Positions 11,294 to 22,164 of a stretch of DNA of 64,000 nt are shown here, piece by piece. Position 1 is the stretch's first letter; the number at the start of each line of letters is the position of its first letter. The position numbers and the translations under genes are program-made. The DNA is taken from assembly GCA_933228675.1 (NCBI GenBank), contig OW121741.1:56754634-56818633 (forward strand), written 5' to 3'. The DNA comes from Stomorhina lunata. Its lineage: Eukaryota > Arthropoda > Insecta > Diptera > Rhiniidae. The notes below the pieces were generated by a model. The model ran no database searches, was not told where the DNA came from, and worked only from the letters and a program-made list of their open reading frames with translations.

Positions 11294-11554
11294 AATGTAT
11301 GAATGTATGAATGAATGTATGTATGTATCTATGTATGTATGTATGTATGTATGTATGTATGTATGTATGTATGTATGTATGTATGTATGTATGTATGTAT
11401 GTATGTATGTATGTATGTATGTATGTATGTATGTATGTATGTATGTATGTATGTATGTATGTATGTATGTATGTATGTATGTATGTATGTATGTATGTAT
11501 GTATGTATGTATGTATGAATGTATGTATGAATGTATGTATGCTTGTATGTATGT
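11046..11554. repeat. (TATG)n microsatellite, about 510 bp
   Basis: TATG tetranucleotide tract with TGAA, TGCA and TTTG interruptions. It ends seven bases before the 5' end of the H element at 11561. Confidence 0.98.
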
Positions 11555-12108
11555 TTTTTTATACCCTTCACCAATAGGTGAAAGGGTATTATAAGTTTGT
11601 GATTCCGTTTGTAATTTTTTATTAGTGATCGTAGACCCCATAAAAATTATACCGATCGACTCAGAATCGAGAGGAGAATCGATTGAGCGATGTCCGTCTG
11701 TCTGTCTTTCCGTAGATCTGTCTGTCTGTTGAAATCAAGTTTCTGAAGCCCCTGGAGGATGGACCTACATAAATTATATACCAGATTTTAGGAAATTCTC
11801 CCGCAATGAACACTATTAAATTTCATTAAAATCGGTTTATAAACACCGAAAATATCAAAAAAATACCAAAAATTAGACGAAAATTTTAAAATTTTTGATT
11901 GAAACACACTTTTAAATAATAAGAGAAACAAGATACTCCTGGTGTACATGTGATAATATATTATATATCAGATTATAGGAAATGGTTCCCCAAAGCACTC
12001 TTTGATGTATCGCAAATTGCCCACAGTACGCGTTAGATAATGTTTGTTGAAAAAATGAAATGCAGAAATAGGAAAAACCATCCTCCTGGACCACGGACAT
12101 ACATAAAT

Positions 12109-12360
12109 TTTATATCAGATTTTAGGAAATTCCCCCGCCAAGCACATTATAAAATTCTATCAAAAATCGGTCCATAAACGACTGAGATATCGCCAAAACA
12201 CTACTTGTGATGTACAGCAAATTGCCCAAAGTACGTGTCTAAGAAATTTTGTTTACATTTTGTAAGTATTGTTTCAGCGATATCTAAGGTGTTTATGGAC
12301 CGATTGGGATGAAATTTGACAGCGTTCTTTGTGGGAGGATTTCCTAAAATCTGATATAAA
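12109..12360. repeat. Long imperfect internal inverted repeat in the H element
   Basis: TATATCAGATTTTAGGAAAT ... CGGTCCATAAAC ... GAGATATCGC on the left faces GCGATATCT ... GTTTATGGACCG ... ATTTCCTAAAATCTGATATA on the right. The arms are about 85-100 bp around a loop of roughly 80 bp. The same arrangement recurs at 26155-26410 and in the minus-strand copies near 40860-41110 and 41780-42050. Confidence 0.7.
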
Positions 12361-13540
12361 CTCCACAAATCTGATTATGAATACCATTAAAGTTGTTTCG
12401 ATCGACTCAGAATCGGCAGGAGAATCGATTTCGCGACGTCCGTCCGTCTGTTTGTCCGTCCGTCCGTCTACCTGTCTGTCCTTTTTTCTGTTTTAGTCAA
12501 GTCTTTGGAGCTCAGGGTGGGACGATATCCTAAAATTTTGTATAAAATGCATATGGGTATACCTTCCAGAAGCTCCACAAATCTGATTTTAGCAGACAGA
12601 CACACTGCGTTTATCTTAATTTTATGTCTGACTTTTGAACTTTATGATAACATTTGAGTATGTATTATATATCAAATTATAGGTAATCTTCCTAGGAAGT
12701 ACAAATTGCAGCTAAGTTCATGATATCCGTTCAAAACCTACATATGTATGTATGTGTCTCACATATCAACGAAAATTTAAATTGTTTAATTGCAATAGGG
12801 AGAAATCCGTTCACGTTTGACTATTGCTCCCGTATATCTTCGCCTAAGGCAATCTCTTAGTAGCTAATAAATGACAAATTATAATTATCTGATTAGCTAA
12901 TTAATTATAATTATCTATCTATTATAATAGATACGATGATGACATTTAGTATAAAGACGTTGTACAATATCGTTATTCAGGGCGATAGCGCCTAAAATAA
13001 ACTTTCTACAGGGACAACATTTGACAAAAGTATTTCTGATCTCTTGAAAAGTTCGGCATTGAAAATGGGCGAGCTCGGTTCACATTTACTGTTATCTCCC
13101 ATATAACCCGGACCGGGAATTACTTTAATGCTGATAAATTAATTCATATTATAATTGCACAAAGAACTAGAGCAAAACTTTCCACACATCCATAGGACAG
13201 ATCGAAAGAACAATACATCCCAATTATTATTGTTGAATTGAATCTTAATAAGTTAACTAACTTCAGATTAATAAGTAAATCTTCAATAAATTTTTCGCCA
13301 AAGCTGATATCCATTCATTTAAAAGCTATTTATTTCACGTATGTATCTAAAACTATGAGTGTATACCTCATAATTCAAAGGCTTGTATACATTGACAAGC
13401 ATTGTTAAAGCTTTGACCTAAATCAGTTCAGAGTTTTACATAACTAATCATGAACTTTTAATAGTTGGACAATTCGTATGAATTAAAGTACACAACCCTC
13501 ACTGGGCACTGTGTTTTTGGGTTGCATGCCAGAATACTTA

Positions 13541-14957
13541 TGGCCTCGTTCTGTAAAACGTTTTACTCATAAATGTACGTCCCATGACTAAAAACATTTG
13601 ATTTGGGGTTTTGTAAAGCGTATGTCATTTCTGGTTGAGTGAAAACGTAAGAACTGAAAGCTTTGTATAATTTTTGTCGTTCTGTAAGACAAATTTGAAC
13701 GTCTGTTGTGTCAGAGACATACGATTAGAAAAAATCAATCGTATAGAATTTTATTATTTTTACTCAAAATTCATACAAAAAAGAAGATTTTTATTAAAAA
13801 ATAATTAATAATTCTTAATAATAAATAAATTTGAATTTTTGAACTAATTTAAATCTAAAAGAGAACTGAACTAGAACCCATGGCGGGAACTAAAAGGTTT
13901 ACATTTTAACATCTTCCTGTGCTGAAAAAAATATGCCAGAATCGAGTAGTGGATTCTCTATAAGCCACTTGTTTGTCTGTTTGTTCATCCCACAACTTTA
14001 GCATAGCCTTAGCTATGGAGTAGACCGCATTTTGATTTTTATTAAATGCCAATCTCTTATGGATAATTTGTTTAAATTACGTTCTACCAAGAAAGGCTCT
14101 TTAGATCTAATGTCGTATAAAAAACATGACCCCAATTGGTACCCACAGCCATATGAAGACCATCTTTGTGTTTCAAAGCCGATATAGGAAAAAACTCCTT
14201 AACATTGTGCAATTTAATTGCCACATCTAGAGTAGAACATCATAACAATTCAGGCACAAAGCCTCCGATTGCAAAAGTTATCCCACAATAAATAGATCGT
14301 AAGAAGGATTATGTGTTTCATATACCAAATCTGGGTATAAGCAAACGATAATGATCACATTGTAGAAAGACCATTTTACTATAGTCATCACTTATTAATT
14401 CGATCGAATCAAAGCATCTTTCAAATTTAAAAGATAAATTAAAGATTTCAAAGCATTTAACTCGTGGCTTATATCGGGAGACATACGTATAGAGGTACAG
14501 ACTCTGGGTATATCGAAATCTTGTACGTGTTCAATTTGACTACTAGAGTCCACCTTTTTCACAAGATGGGACTTTTTGAGTCACTGATTTGCCGATTTCA
14601 CATTACAAAAACATATCTTTTAGCATAAATCTTATGAAATATCACCAAAAAACTGTGAAAACAATAGTTTTGTTTAAAACAATTTTTGTTTATTTACATT
14701 TTGTTTATTATGAGTAAATATTTTTGACAAAAAGAAAAAAGAGTTTAATTTTTCATTTTGCATCCAAAATTTTGTATGAAAAATTAACAAAGCTTTCAGA
14801 TTTTAAAATATTGGCAACAAAGAAATTTTAAAACAGAAAAAGCTCTACGTAACATAACGTAAGCTAGACGAGTACCTTATAGAACCTCAATTCCTTACGA
14901 AATCGTCGAGAATCAACTCAATCGTCAAGAACTTGCTTGTGTTATAGAACGTGGCCA
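13541..14957. mobile_element. TIR transposon, 1417 bp, TTA target duplication (PIF/Harbinger-like candidate)
   Basis: Other H copies read AATACTTAATCTTCATC without a break (for example about 50146). Here the same site reads AATACTTA, then TGGCCTCGTTCTGTAAAAC to TTATAGAACGTGGCCA, then TTAATCTTCATC. TTA is duplicated (13538-13540 and 14958-14960), and the ends are imperfect inverted repeats of about 20 bp. A 3-bp TWA duplication is typical of PIF/Harbinger. No intact ORF is present; short minus-strand open stretches near 13900-14600 may be transposase relics, but I could not identify a catalytic motif. Confidence 0.72.
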
Positions 14958-15236
14958 TTAATCTTCATCAAATCATATGAAGCATTTGTGTGGGGCTCAA
15001 CTAAGTCAGTAATCAGAAACTATATAATTATCAATATATTCTTACGATTTTGTACTTTACTTTTGGAAGGTGAAGGGTATCCAAGATTCGGCAAAGCCGA
15101 ATATACCACTCTTACTTGTTTTTGTTTTTTTTATGGACGTAGTAATAGCGAGCTATCAACTAGTGGCCCCACACAGGAACCACCACCCCGGGACCGCTCC
15201 CGCATTACTTCGGGGTGGCGTTCATTGCACTGGTTA

Positions 15237-17838
15237 TCAGTGACGTCTTTGTCCTAGTCCCCCATCCACGATATGTTTTTGTGTGTGATAAGGGGTTCGG
15301 CATTTGGAGTTGTTGGCACTTAATTTTTCTCTCATTATTGATTCAATTACGTTGAAGTAAAAGTTCCACTTTTCTTCTTTTAATAACATTATGTTTGTTA
15401 TATGACTTAGTGTTATGCTTTCTGACATTTCAGGTACCATTATTCGCATATGATGCCATGAAGCACATTTTAAAAAGGTATGTTCCACGTTGTCTTCGTA
15501 AATAGAGCAAAGTTCGCATATTTCTGGTTCGTTTTTGTGAAACCGTTTTAAATAGCTACCAAAGTTGCCGTGTGCGCGTAAGGTAGAAATTTATTTCTCC
15601 GAAATTTCTATTTACCCAAGCTTTAATGTCGGAAATAAGAATATGGGTCCATCTACCTTTATCTGTTTCATTCCATAGTATTTGCCACGCGTTAAGAAGC
15701 CCCACTCTGGCATGATATAAGCTTTTTCTGTATTACTAAGGATTTGTGAAGTTTCCACTCGTTTTTTATATATTTCAGATCTTTCTTTCATTAACAGATC
15801 GATCGGAGGAATACCAGCTATTACAGAAGCAGCCGCGGTTGATATCGTTCGGTATGCTGATGAAACTCGTATTGAACAAATTCTTTGAACTTTTTCCATG
15901 ATTTTTAGTAGTTTTTTATTATTTTCGACAAAAGGACTAAGAACTGGAGCTGCGTAAAGCATTTGTGATTATGCCACTGTAGCAAATAGTTTTCTAGTCA
16001 TTTGTCCAGGTCCTCTAATGTTTGGCATTAGCCTGGCTAGCTTGGTCGCTCTTCCCAAAGCTTTCTCAGTTACAAGACTTATGTGTGGCTCAAAAGACAG
16101 TTTACAGTGTAAGGTGACTCCCAGATATTTAAGGGTTATGCTGATGGTTAGCTCGAATCCATCCACTCTCACTTTTGGGTTTTCAAAAGATCTTCGTTTA
16201 GTTACGATTATGACTTCTGTTTTATTCGCTGCAAGCGTTAGACCCATAGATTTTAGCCACGTATTAACCCTAAATAAGCAGTCGTTTGTTACGATCTCTA
16301 TTAATGACGAGGAAGGTTGGTCAACTATTAGAGCAACATCATCTGCATATCAAACTAATTTAGAACCATCTGGCAATTTAAGATTTAACATCCCGTCATA
16401 CATTAGGTTCCATAAGAATGGTCCAAGAATGGAACCTTTGGGGACGCCGGCTGAGACTTCATATTGGTTTAGTCCATTTTCAACTTCGTATTCCAGAATC
16501 CTATCTTCCAGATAGTTATCTATCATTTTGATTAAATATTCTGAGAAATTTCTTTCTCGCATTGTTTGGCGGATTACCATCCAGTTTGCTGAATTAAACG
16601 CATTCTTTATGTCTAACGTAACAATAGAGCAGAATCTCATACTATCCATGGCTAGTTTTACGGGGTTTACTACCTCATGAATAGCTCCAATGGTCGATTT
16701 CCCTTTCACAAAACCTAACTGCATGTTTGAGAATCCACCGCTCCCATTTATTTCTGGCTCTAGCCTATTTAGCAGTAATTTTTCAAGGAATTTTCCACAA
16801 GTATCTAATAAGCATATGGGTCTATATGAAGACGGATTGTCTAAAGGTTTGTCGCCTTTGTGTAACAGCACAAGATATTGTTTCTTCCAAATCCTTGGAA
16901 AGACTCCTAATTCAAGACACTGATTGAAAATGTATTTAAAAATGTCCGGCCAGTTTTCACATACCAAAGTAATTATTTCATTTGGGATTCCATCAGGCCC
17001 TGGAGCCTTGCGTTTTTTTTAGCATTCTGCAGGTATTTACTATTTCTTCATCTGTAAAAGAGTTATTATTTCCTACGCTTTGAAGTGGCGGGAAGTTATT
17101 TCTACATTTTTCCATTTTAGGAAAGAGTGTACTCACTATGGTATACGCCCAATTTGGGTTTGTTATACCAGGAATATTGTGACGATTTCCTAGTTTCTTC
17201 ATGACGATGCGATGAGGAAGACCCCAGGGGTCCTTGTTTATTTCTTCTGGTCGGCATTGAAACATGCCAAGTCTATTTCAATATTTATATATTGGTGGTC
17301 GCTTAGTGTTTCATCTTCCAAAACTTCCCATTTTTTGTTTTGGATGCTATTGAAGGAGACGCAAATGTTATATCTATTATTGAGCTAGAGTTTAAAATTA
17401 TTAGACCCAGCGATTTCACTTACTGCTATTCCTCTTTTATCTGTCGTTTTTGCAAACCATTCCGGCGACTTACTATTAAAATCACCCCCTATTAGTACAG
17501 GTTTATTGCTACTTTTAACATGTTGTTCTAGTTTGTCTAGGTTATTCATAAAGTCTGTTAATTCTATGTTAGGTGAAAAGTAACAGCTATATATTCTTAT
17601 GTTGTTAGTGTGTACGACTACAAATTTTGTATTTTCTTCTTCTACTCTGTTAATAGTAACGGATTACGCAAATACACAGATGCTTTTCCTAAATTATCTT
17701 GGTACCAAGCACTTCCTTCTATTCTAGTATAGTATTCACTTATTAGAACTATATCAACTTGTTTATTTATAGCATTGTTAACCATTGTTGAGCTTCGCGT
17801 CCTCTACCTAGATTAGTTTGAAGTAATCTAATTGTCAT
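15237..17838 (-). pseudogene. R1-clade ORF2, endonuclease/RT, multiply interrupted
   Basis: The start ATG at 17838-17836 gives RLLQTNLGRGREAQ, the usual R1-type endonuclease start; it overlaps the ORF1 stop. Endonuclease motif GGDFNSKSPEW lies at about 17455-17490 and SDHQYI near 17290. RT: WKKQYLVLLHKGDKP, YRPICLLDTCGK, LGFVKGKST, TLDIKNAFNSANW, GVPKGSILGPFLWN, then YADD at 16338-16349. A TGA at 16350-16352 sits immediately before YADD. Further stops or shifts occur near 15963, 17000 and in the endonuclease region. The C-terminal zinc motif (about 15455-15520) and the stop at 15237 are in place. Length is normal for the clade, so the damage is mutational rather than truncation. Confidence 0.85.
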
Positions 17839-19035
17839 TTTTGTTTTTAATGTTACACATACTGTAAGATCCTATAAGATGATTTATATTTTTACGTCCT
17901 GCTTCTACGCAAATTATACATCTAGGTTCGTTTTTACACGTATTTGATTTATGGTCACTTAAACCGCATCTTAAGCATATTTGACTTCGGTCTGTTTCAC
18001 GACATTCCCGTGCTAAATGCCCCATTTCTAAGCATCTGTAGCAACGTTTATCAAATATTTTTTTCCTTACTCGACATATTACTAACCCTATTTTAATTTT
18101 GTTGGTTTTTAGTATGGCAACTGCGACATTTCTTGGTACCTCCACTAATGCTTATTTGGTACCACCATAATAATTTTGTATATTACGCACATTAATCTTA
18201 TCCCTTTATATTTCGCTATAGACTTGCATAATAGCGTTGGTAATTTCCTCTTTATCTGTTGTTTCTTCCATGTCTCTTATATCCAGAAGGAACTTCTCTT
18301 CTAGTGTTTGAACTTTAAGCGTTTCTCCAAACGATTTTTTAATCGCGCTTTCTAATGTTTTTGCTTGCCCTTACCCTTTTGTCATCTCTATTAGCACATT
18401 TCCTTTTGCAGTTTTGCGAATCTTTTTTTTACCTACACCGATTTCGTCAGGTTTTATTGTACTTTTCATTTCTTTCAATATATCAGCATAGCTTGTACCA
18501 CCGGTCTGAATTGTTATTGTTTCACCTTTGTTTCTTATGATATTTTTGTTTCTTTGGTTCGAGTTTCGATTTTTCGTGTTGCGATTTTTCGCGTTGCGAT
18601 TCTTCTTTTTATTTTCCACAATCGACCACGTTTTATATATTTGGGTGTTTTCTGACTCAGCATTACCACTGTCTTCTTCCGGCTGCGCTGTGCGATTTTT
18701 TTATAGGGCTTGTTTTTCTCTGGAGTAGATGAATCTGCTCTTTTTGAACCTACTTCTTTACTAGCTTCTTCTCCTGTTTGTGTCTGCTTAGAAATTTTAA
18801 TGATGTCTGGTTTATCTTGAGGCGTATCCAAGATTTCATTAAGATTTATAGCTACTATGTACTCTCGCAACTGTTGGTATAAGGCTACTGCCTGTAGCAG
18901 GTTGTCCCTAACAATTTTGTGAATATTTCTAGCTTCACTGACAACAGCATTCATTGTTCTTAGTTTGTTGCCAAGTTCAACAAATGCTGTTTCCTCCTCC
19001 ATCTTCAGACGTTGAGTATGGTTTTCATTATTCAT
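17828..19035 (-). pseudogene. R1-clade ORF1 (gag-like), frameshifted
   Basis: ORF1 starts at ATG 19035. The first segment (to 18535) has a heptad-rich stretch followed by a Lys/Arg-rich tract. The frame changes near 18560 in a tandem KNRNxKNRN repeat, and the second segment (18619-18371) contains TSYADILKEMKS. A further break near 18150-18370 precedes the last segment (18145-17828), which has the knuckles CYRCLEMGHLAREC, CLRCGLSDHKSNTC and CIICVEAGRK. R1 ORF1 proteins bind element RNA and help direct telomeric or rDNA-type targeting. The stop TAG at 17828 overlaps the start of ORF2 by 11 bases. Confidence 0.82.
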
Positions 19036-19621
19036 AAATAAATAAATGCCTTTGCGTATATATGCGCGCCAGGTGGAGATCTCAAAACTTTTGTATTTGC
19101 GCGTAAGGGGGTTTCATTAGTTATATATATGATACCCGATTCCATACATCCTGCGGTCCCTATAACATTTGACCCTACTTCCCTCAGGGTTGATACTGAA
19201 GACTGAAAACCAATAGCCCGCCGAAAGGCATTAAGACCAAGACCAGCACGGTCTTAATTATGGCATTTCTGGAAATTTATTGAATTCGATGAACCCCTGG
19301 GCTGACGGTTATGGCAACCTAGGACCTCAGTAGGTGGAAGTGAAATTATATTGAAATGGCTCCTAGATTAATGTCATAGCTGCCTCCATCCCATTAAAAC
19401 GTGGCGAGTCTTGCAGTACGTTCAATGTTTGTCACCATTAAGTTGGTGGTGTAGGTTGCAGATGGATATTCCTGATTAACACGGATCTGACTCTGGCAAA
19501 GGACCACATAAGGATTTTTTTAGCCAACCCTCGCATGGCCTCCTTGCAAGCATAGACAACCATGGGATCAAAACGTGACTACACTTCAAACAAAGATAGC
19601 GGCTTCGAGTTGGGACCCAAC
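19036..19621 (-). other. Probable 5' UTR of the R1-clade element
   Basis: A less AT-rich block lies between the ORF1 start and the microsatellite, with no ORF. Its base composition differs from the surrounding AT-rich DNA, and it ends exactly where (TATG)n begins. Assignment is by position. Confidence 0.5.
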
Positions 19622-19976
19622 ATGTATGTGTGTATGTATGTATGTATGTATGTATGTATGTATGTATGTATGTATGTATGTATGTATGTATGTATGTATG
19701 TATGTATGTATGTATGTATGTATGTATGTATGTATGTATGTATGTATGTATGTATGTATGTATGTATGTATGTATGTATGTATGTATGTATGTATGTATG
19801 TATGTATGTATGTATGTATGTATGTATGTATGTATGCATGTATGCATGTATGTATGTATGTATGTATGTATGTATGTATGTATGTATGTATGTATGTATG
19901 TATGTATGTATGTATGTATGTATGTATGTATGCATGCATGCATGTATGTATGTATGTATGTATGTATGTATTTATG

Positions 19977-20007
<31 letters not shown>

Positions 20008-20148
20008 GTACGTACGTACGTACGTACGTATGTATGTATGTATGTATGTATGTATGTATGTATGTATGTATGTATGTATGTATGTATGTATGTATGTATG
20101 TATGTATGTATGTATGTATGTATGTATGTACGTACGTACGTACGTACG

Positions 20149-20179
<31 letters not shown>

Positions 20180-20198
20180 GTATGTATGTATGTATGTT

Positions 20199-20230
<32 letters not shown>

Positions 20231-20331
20231 TGTATGTATGTATGTATTTATGTATGTATGTATGTATGTATGTTTGTATGTATGTATGTATGTATGTATG
20301 TATGTATGTATGTGTGTATGTATGTATGTAT
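19622..20331. repeat. (TATG)n microsatellite, about 710 bp
   Basis: The longest TATG tract in the window, with CATG and TACG sub-blocks (near 19835, 19930, 20010 and 20130). On the left it touches the R1-clade element; on the right it cuts into the RT of the gypsy fragment. Confidence 0.98.
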
Positions 20332-20955
20332 TGCCCACGGAGATTCTGTTTCCTCTATGATATCCTTTTTCAGCATGTCATCCAGTTCTTGCTTCAATAA
20401 AGTTTTCATTTTCGGTGAAATTCTGTATGGTGGATTCGATATTGGGTCATATGAACCAGTTTTTATGTAATGTTCTACATGAGATATGGGAATTTCGATC
20501 TCATTCGGCATAACGTCTTCTGAAACCGACATGTTGTTTACTACTTAAGGTTGGCTAAGTTTAAATTCAAAATTTTTAGAAGAACAATCTTTGAAATGCC
20601 ATGTACGTTGTGCTAAGTCTAAAACTATTCCATTTTCTTCTAGGAAATCTATTCCGATAAAAGTTCTATTGTTGGTAGCTTTTGGTAGACATATAAATTT
20701 AATTTTTCTTAAACGATTGCCAATAATAATATTAACGGTTGTATAGTGAACTATTTCGTTACGGGGAATTACGTCAGCTAAAATAATTTCTGCGCACACT
20801 TTCTCAAATGCATAGCCATTCTGAACTAATTTTTGATAAAGTAGAGATCCGGCAACGCTAGTTCTGGCTGCGGTATCGAAATAAGCTTCTCCGAACAAAC
20901 CTTCAACGTTTATTTTTAAAGTGAAGTATGAAGAGAGTTGAAATCTAATTTATTT
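20332..20955 (-). pseudogene. Protease and RT N-terminus of the Arc-type gypsy element
   Basis: The protease carries an unusual active site, FDTAARTSVAG (D-T-A rather than D-T-G), at about 20850-20885 in the frame that overlaps the gag end. FIGIDFLEENGIVLD (about 20620-20665) is the conserved protease C-terminal region. A TAA at 20545-20547 interrupts the frame, which continues with PPYRISPKMKTLLKQELDD and IIEETESPWA, the lead-in to RT. The sequence then becomes TATG repeat. It encodes a processing enzyme and an RT start only; it cannot be functional. Confidence 0.82.
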
Positions 20956-21905
20956 TCTCCGCTGCTTACGCTAACTTTATTACAGGATGGACAATTTGAG
21001 CGGTAAAATCCTACGGCTCCACATCCATAACAGCTAAGTTTAGTTTCTGGCTCTTTTACATGTTTAAGCTTTTCTGCTGCAATCTTCTTAAAACAGTTTT
21101 CAGCTAAATGGTTTTTCTTTCTGCAGTAGGTGCATTTTAAAATTTGTTTCTGAGGATTTTCAAAATTACTTTTATTTTCTACTCTTTCCTTTTTATTTTC
21201 ATATATGATTTGTTCTACTTCTCTGGCCTTATGCAACAGCTCTTGGAAGTTAGAAACACTATCTCGGGAAATTTTCTCTCTTAGGTGAATATTTAGTTGA
21301 CCAAATATCATTGTGTTCTCCGACAATTTTTCATATAATTGTGCAAAAAGTCTTTTTTTACGGCGTACAAAACTGTCAACAGACTCAAAAGCTTTTTGCT
21401 TCTCTTGAAAAATTTTATTGTAAATACGCCAATCTGGCTTTGGCGGTGCAAAAGCTTTCCTTAATAGCTCTACAGCATCTTCAAAAGTTTAAGCTTCATC
21501 TTTAACTCCTTGCCACCATGAAGAGGCATATCCTTCAAGAAGAAGTGGAAGACTAAGTAAAGCAAAGAAATCGGAAATATCTTCTGCTTCTTTGTAAACT
21601 AAAATTGTGGCTAGGAAATCATCAATTTTGGATGAATTACGCTTACCACTAAAACGTGCTGTGCAATTACTAAACGTCGTTTTATTTTCCTTTCTCACGC
21701 TTAAACCTCCTAATTGTTCCCTGAATTGAACATCAGTTAAAACCATACTAACAGGGGCTTGAGGTGCACTAAGGCTTGATGTGGAACTAGTCGTTTGTTG
21801 GACTCCATTGCTATTTGCTCCTTGATTTTGTGTGCCACTTTGTCCAGAACGTATATTATTAGGACTATCAGTAATAGATGAGTTATTTCTGGGATTTCGC
21901 CTCAT
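20916..21905 (-). pseudogene. Arc-type gag capsid protein, one nonsense codon
   Basis: The start ATG is at 21905. After a Ser/Gln-rich N-terminus comes a capsid region with FSNCTARFSGKR, LVYKEAEDISD, LLLEGYASSWWQGVKDEA and, past the stop, FAPPKPDWRIYNKIFQEKQ. A TAA at 21489-21491 is the only in-frame stop; the frame is otherwise open to 20916. Two CCHC-like knuckles follow: CTYCRKKNHLAENC and CYGCGAVGFYRSNC. The pattern of the capsid core (FxG, YKxxxxISD, LLxGxAxxWWQGV, KP, FQxKQ, then CTYC) is that of the gypsy lineage from which fly Arc genes derive. Gag forms the RNA-packaging shell. Resemblance is by recalled motif pattern, not alignment. Confidence 0.8.
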
Positions 21906-22164
21906 TTTCTACCAGTCGCGAAATCCAGTTTTTATACGAAACCAAAAACAACAACTTTCCGTCCAAAGCAAAACAGTGGAAAATACAACAACATTGAAAT
22001 AAACGAAAGAGACAATAAAACATAAAGAACAAAATAATAATTCTCTCATTTACATAGATAGAAATATTATGTCATGATCGTGCATGTAAATAAATGAGTT
22101 AAAAAACAAATGTAAATTGAAGAGACAAAAAAAATTGAGTCAAATTTTTTAAATGAACCTCTTT

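Larger units (their letters stand above)
11561..15118 (+). mobile_element. Helentron/DINE-1-like element (family H), full-length copy 1 with nested insertion
   Basis: The 5' terminus ATACCCTTCACC is itself part of a palindrome (11561-11589). GTCT/GTCC microsatellites lie at about 11692-11726 and 12438-12482, and a tandem or inverted core is built around CGGTCCATAAAC and GATATCGCC. The 3' end has GGTGAAGGGTAT (15069-15080, inverted copy of the 5' end), hairpin TTCGGCAAAGCCGAA (15087-15101) and the terminus CTTACTTG before a T run. Subterminal inverted repeats, an internal microsatellite, a 3' hairpin, insertion in oligo-T and no coding capacity match non-autonomous Helentrons (DINE-1/HINE). 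Relative to other copies, about 310 bp are deleted after 14972. A 1.4-kb TIR element sits at 13541-14957. Confidence 0.75.
15131..19621 (-). mobile_element. R1-clade non-LTR retrotransposon, decayed
   Basis: On the minus strand: 5' UTR (19036-19621), ORF1 with three CCHC knuckles, ORF2 with endonuclease, RT and C-terminal CCHC motif, and an A-rich 3' end next to the H element terminus at 15118. The RT motif GVPKGSILGPFLWNLMYDG and the C-terminal CELCSIYEDNVEHTFLKC are R1-clade hallmarks. Several stops and frameshifts show that it is dead. The 5' side abuts (TATG)n, that is (ACAY)n on the element's strand, which is the target type of the Waldo group within this clade. Confidence 0.85.
20332..22100 (-). 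mobile_element. Ty3/gypsy fragment with Arc-type gag, truncated in RT
   Basis: On the minus strand: leader (21906-22100), gag, protease, then the first about 65 codons of the RT region, ending at ESPWA directly against the microsatellite. The rest of pol and both LTRs are absent. Gag and protease are in different frames, as in many Ty3/gypsy elements. Confidence 0.82.
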
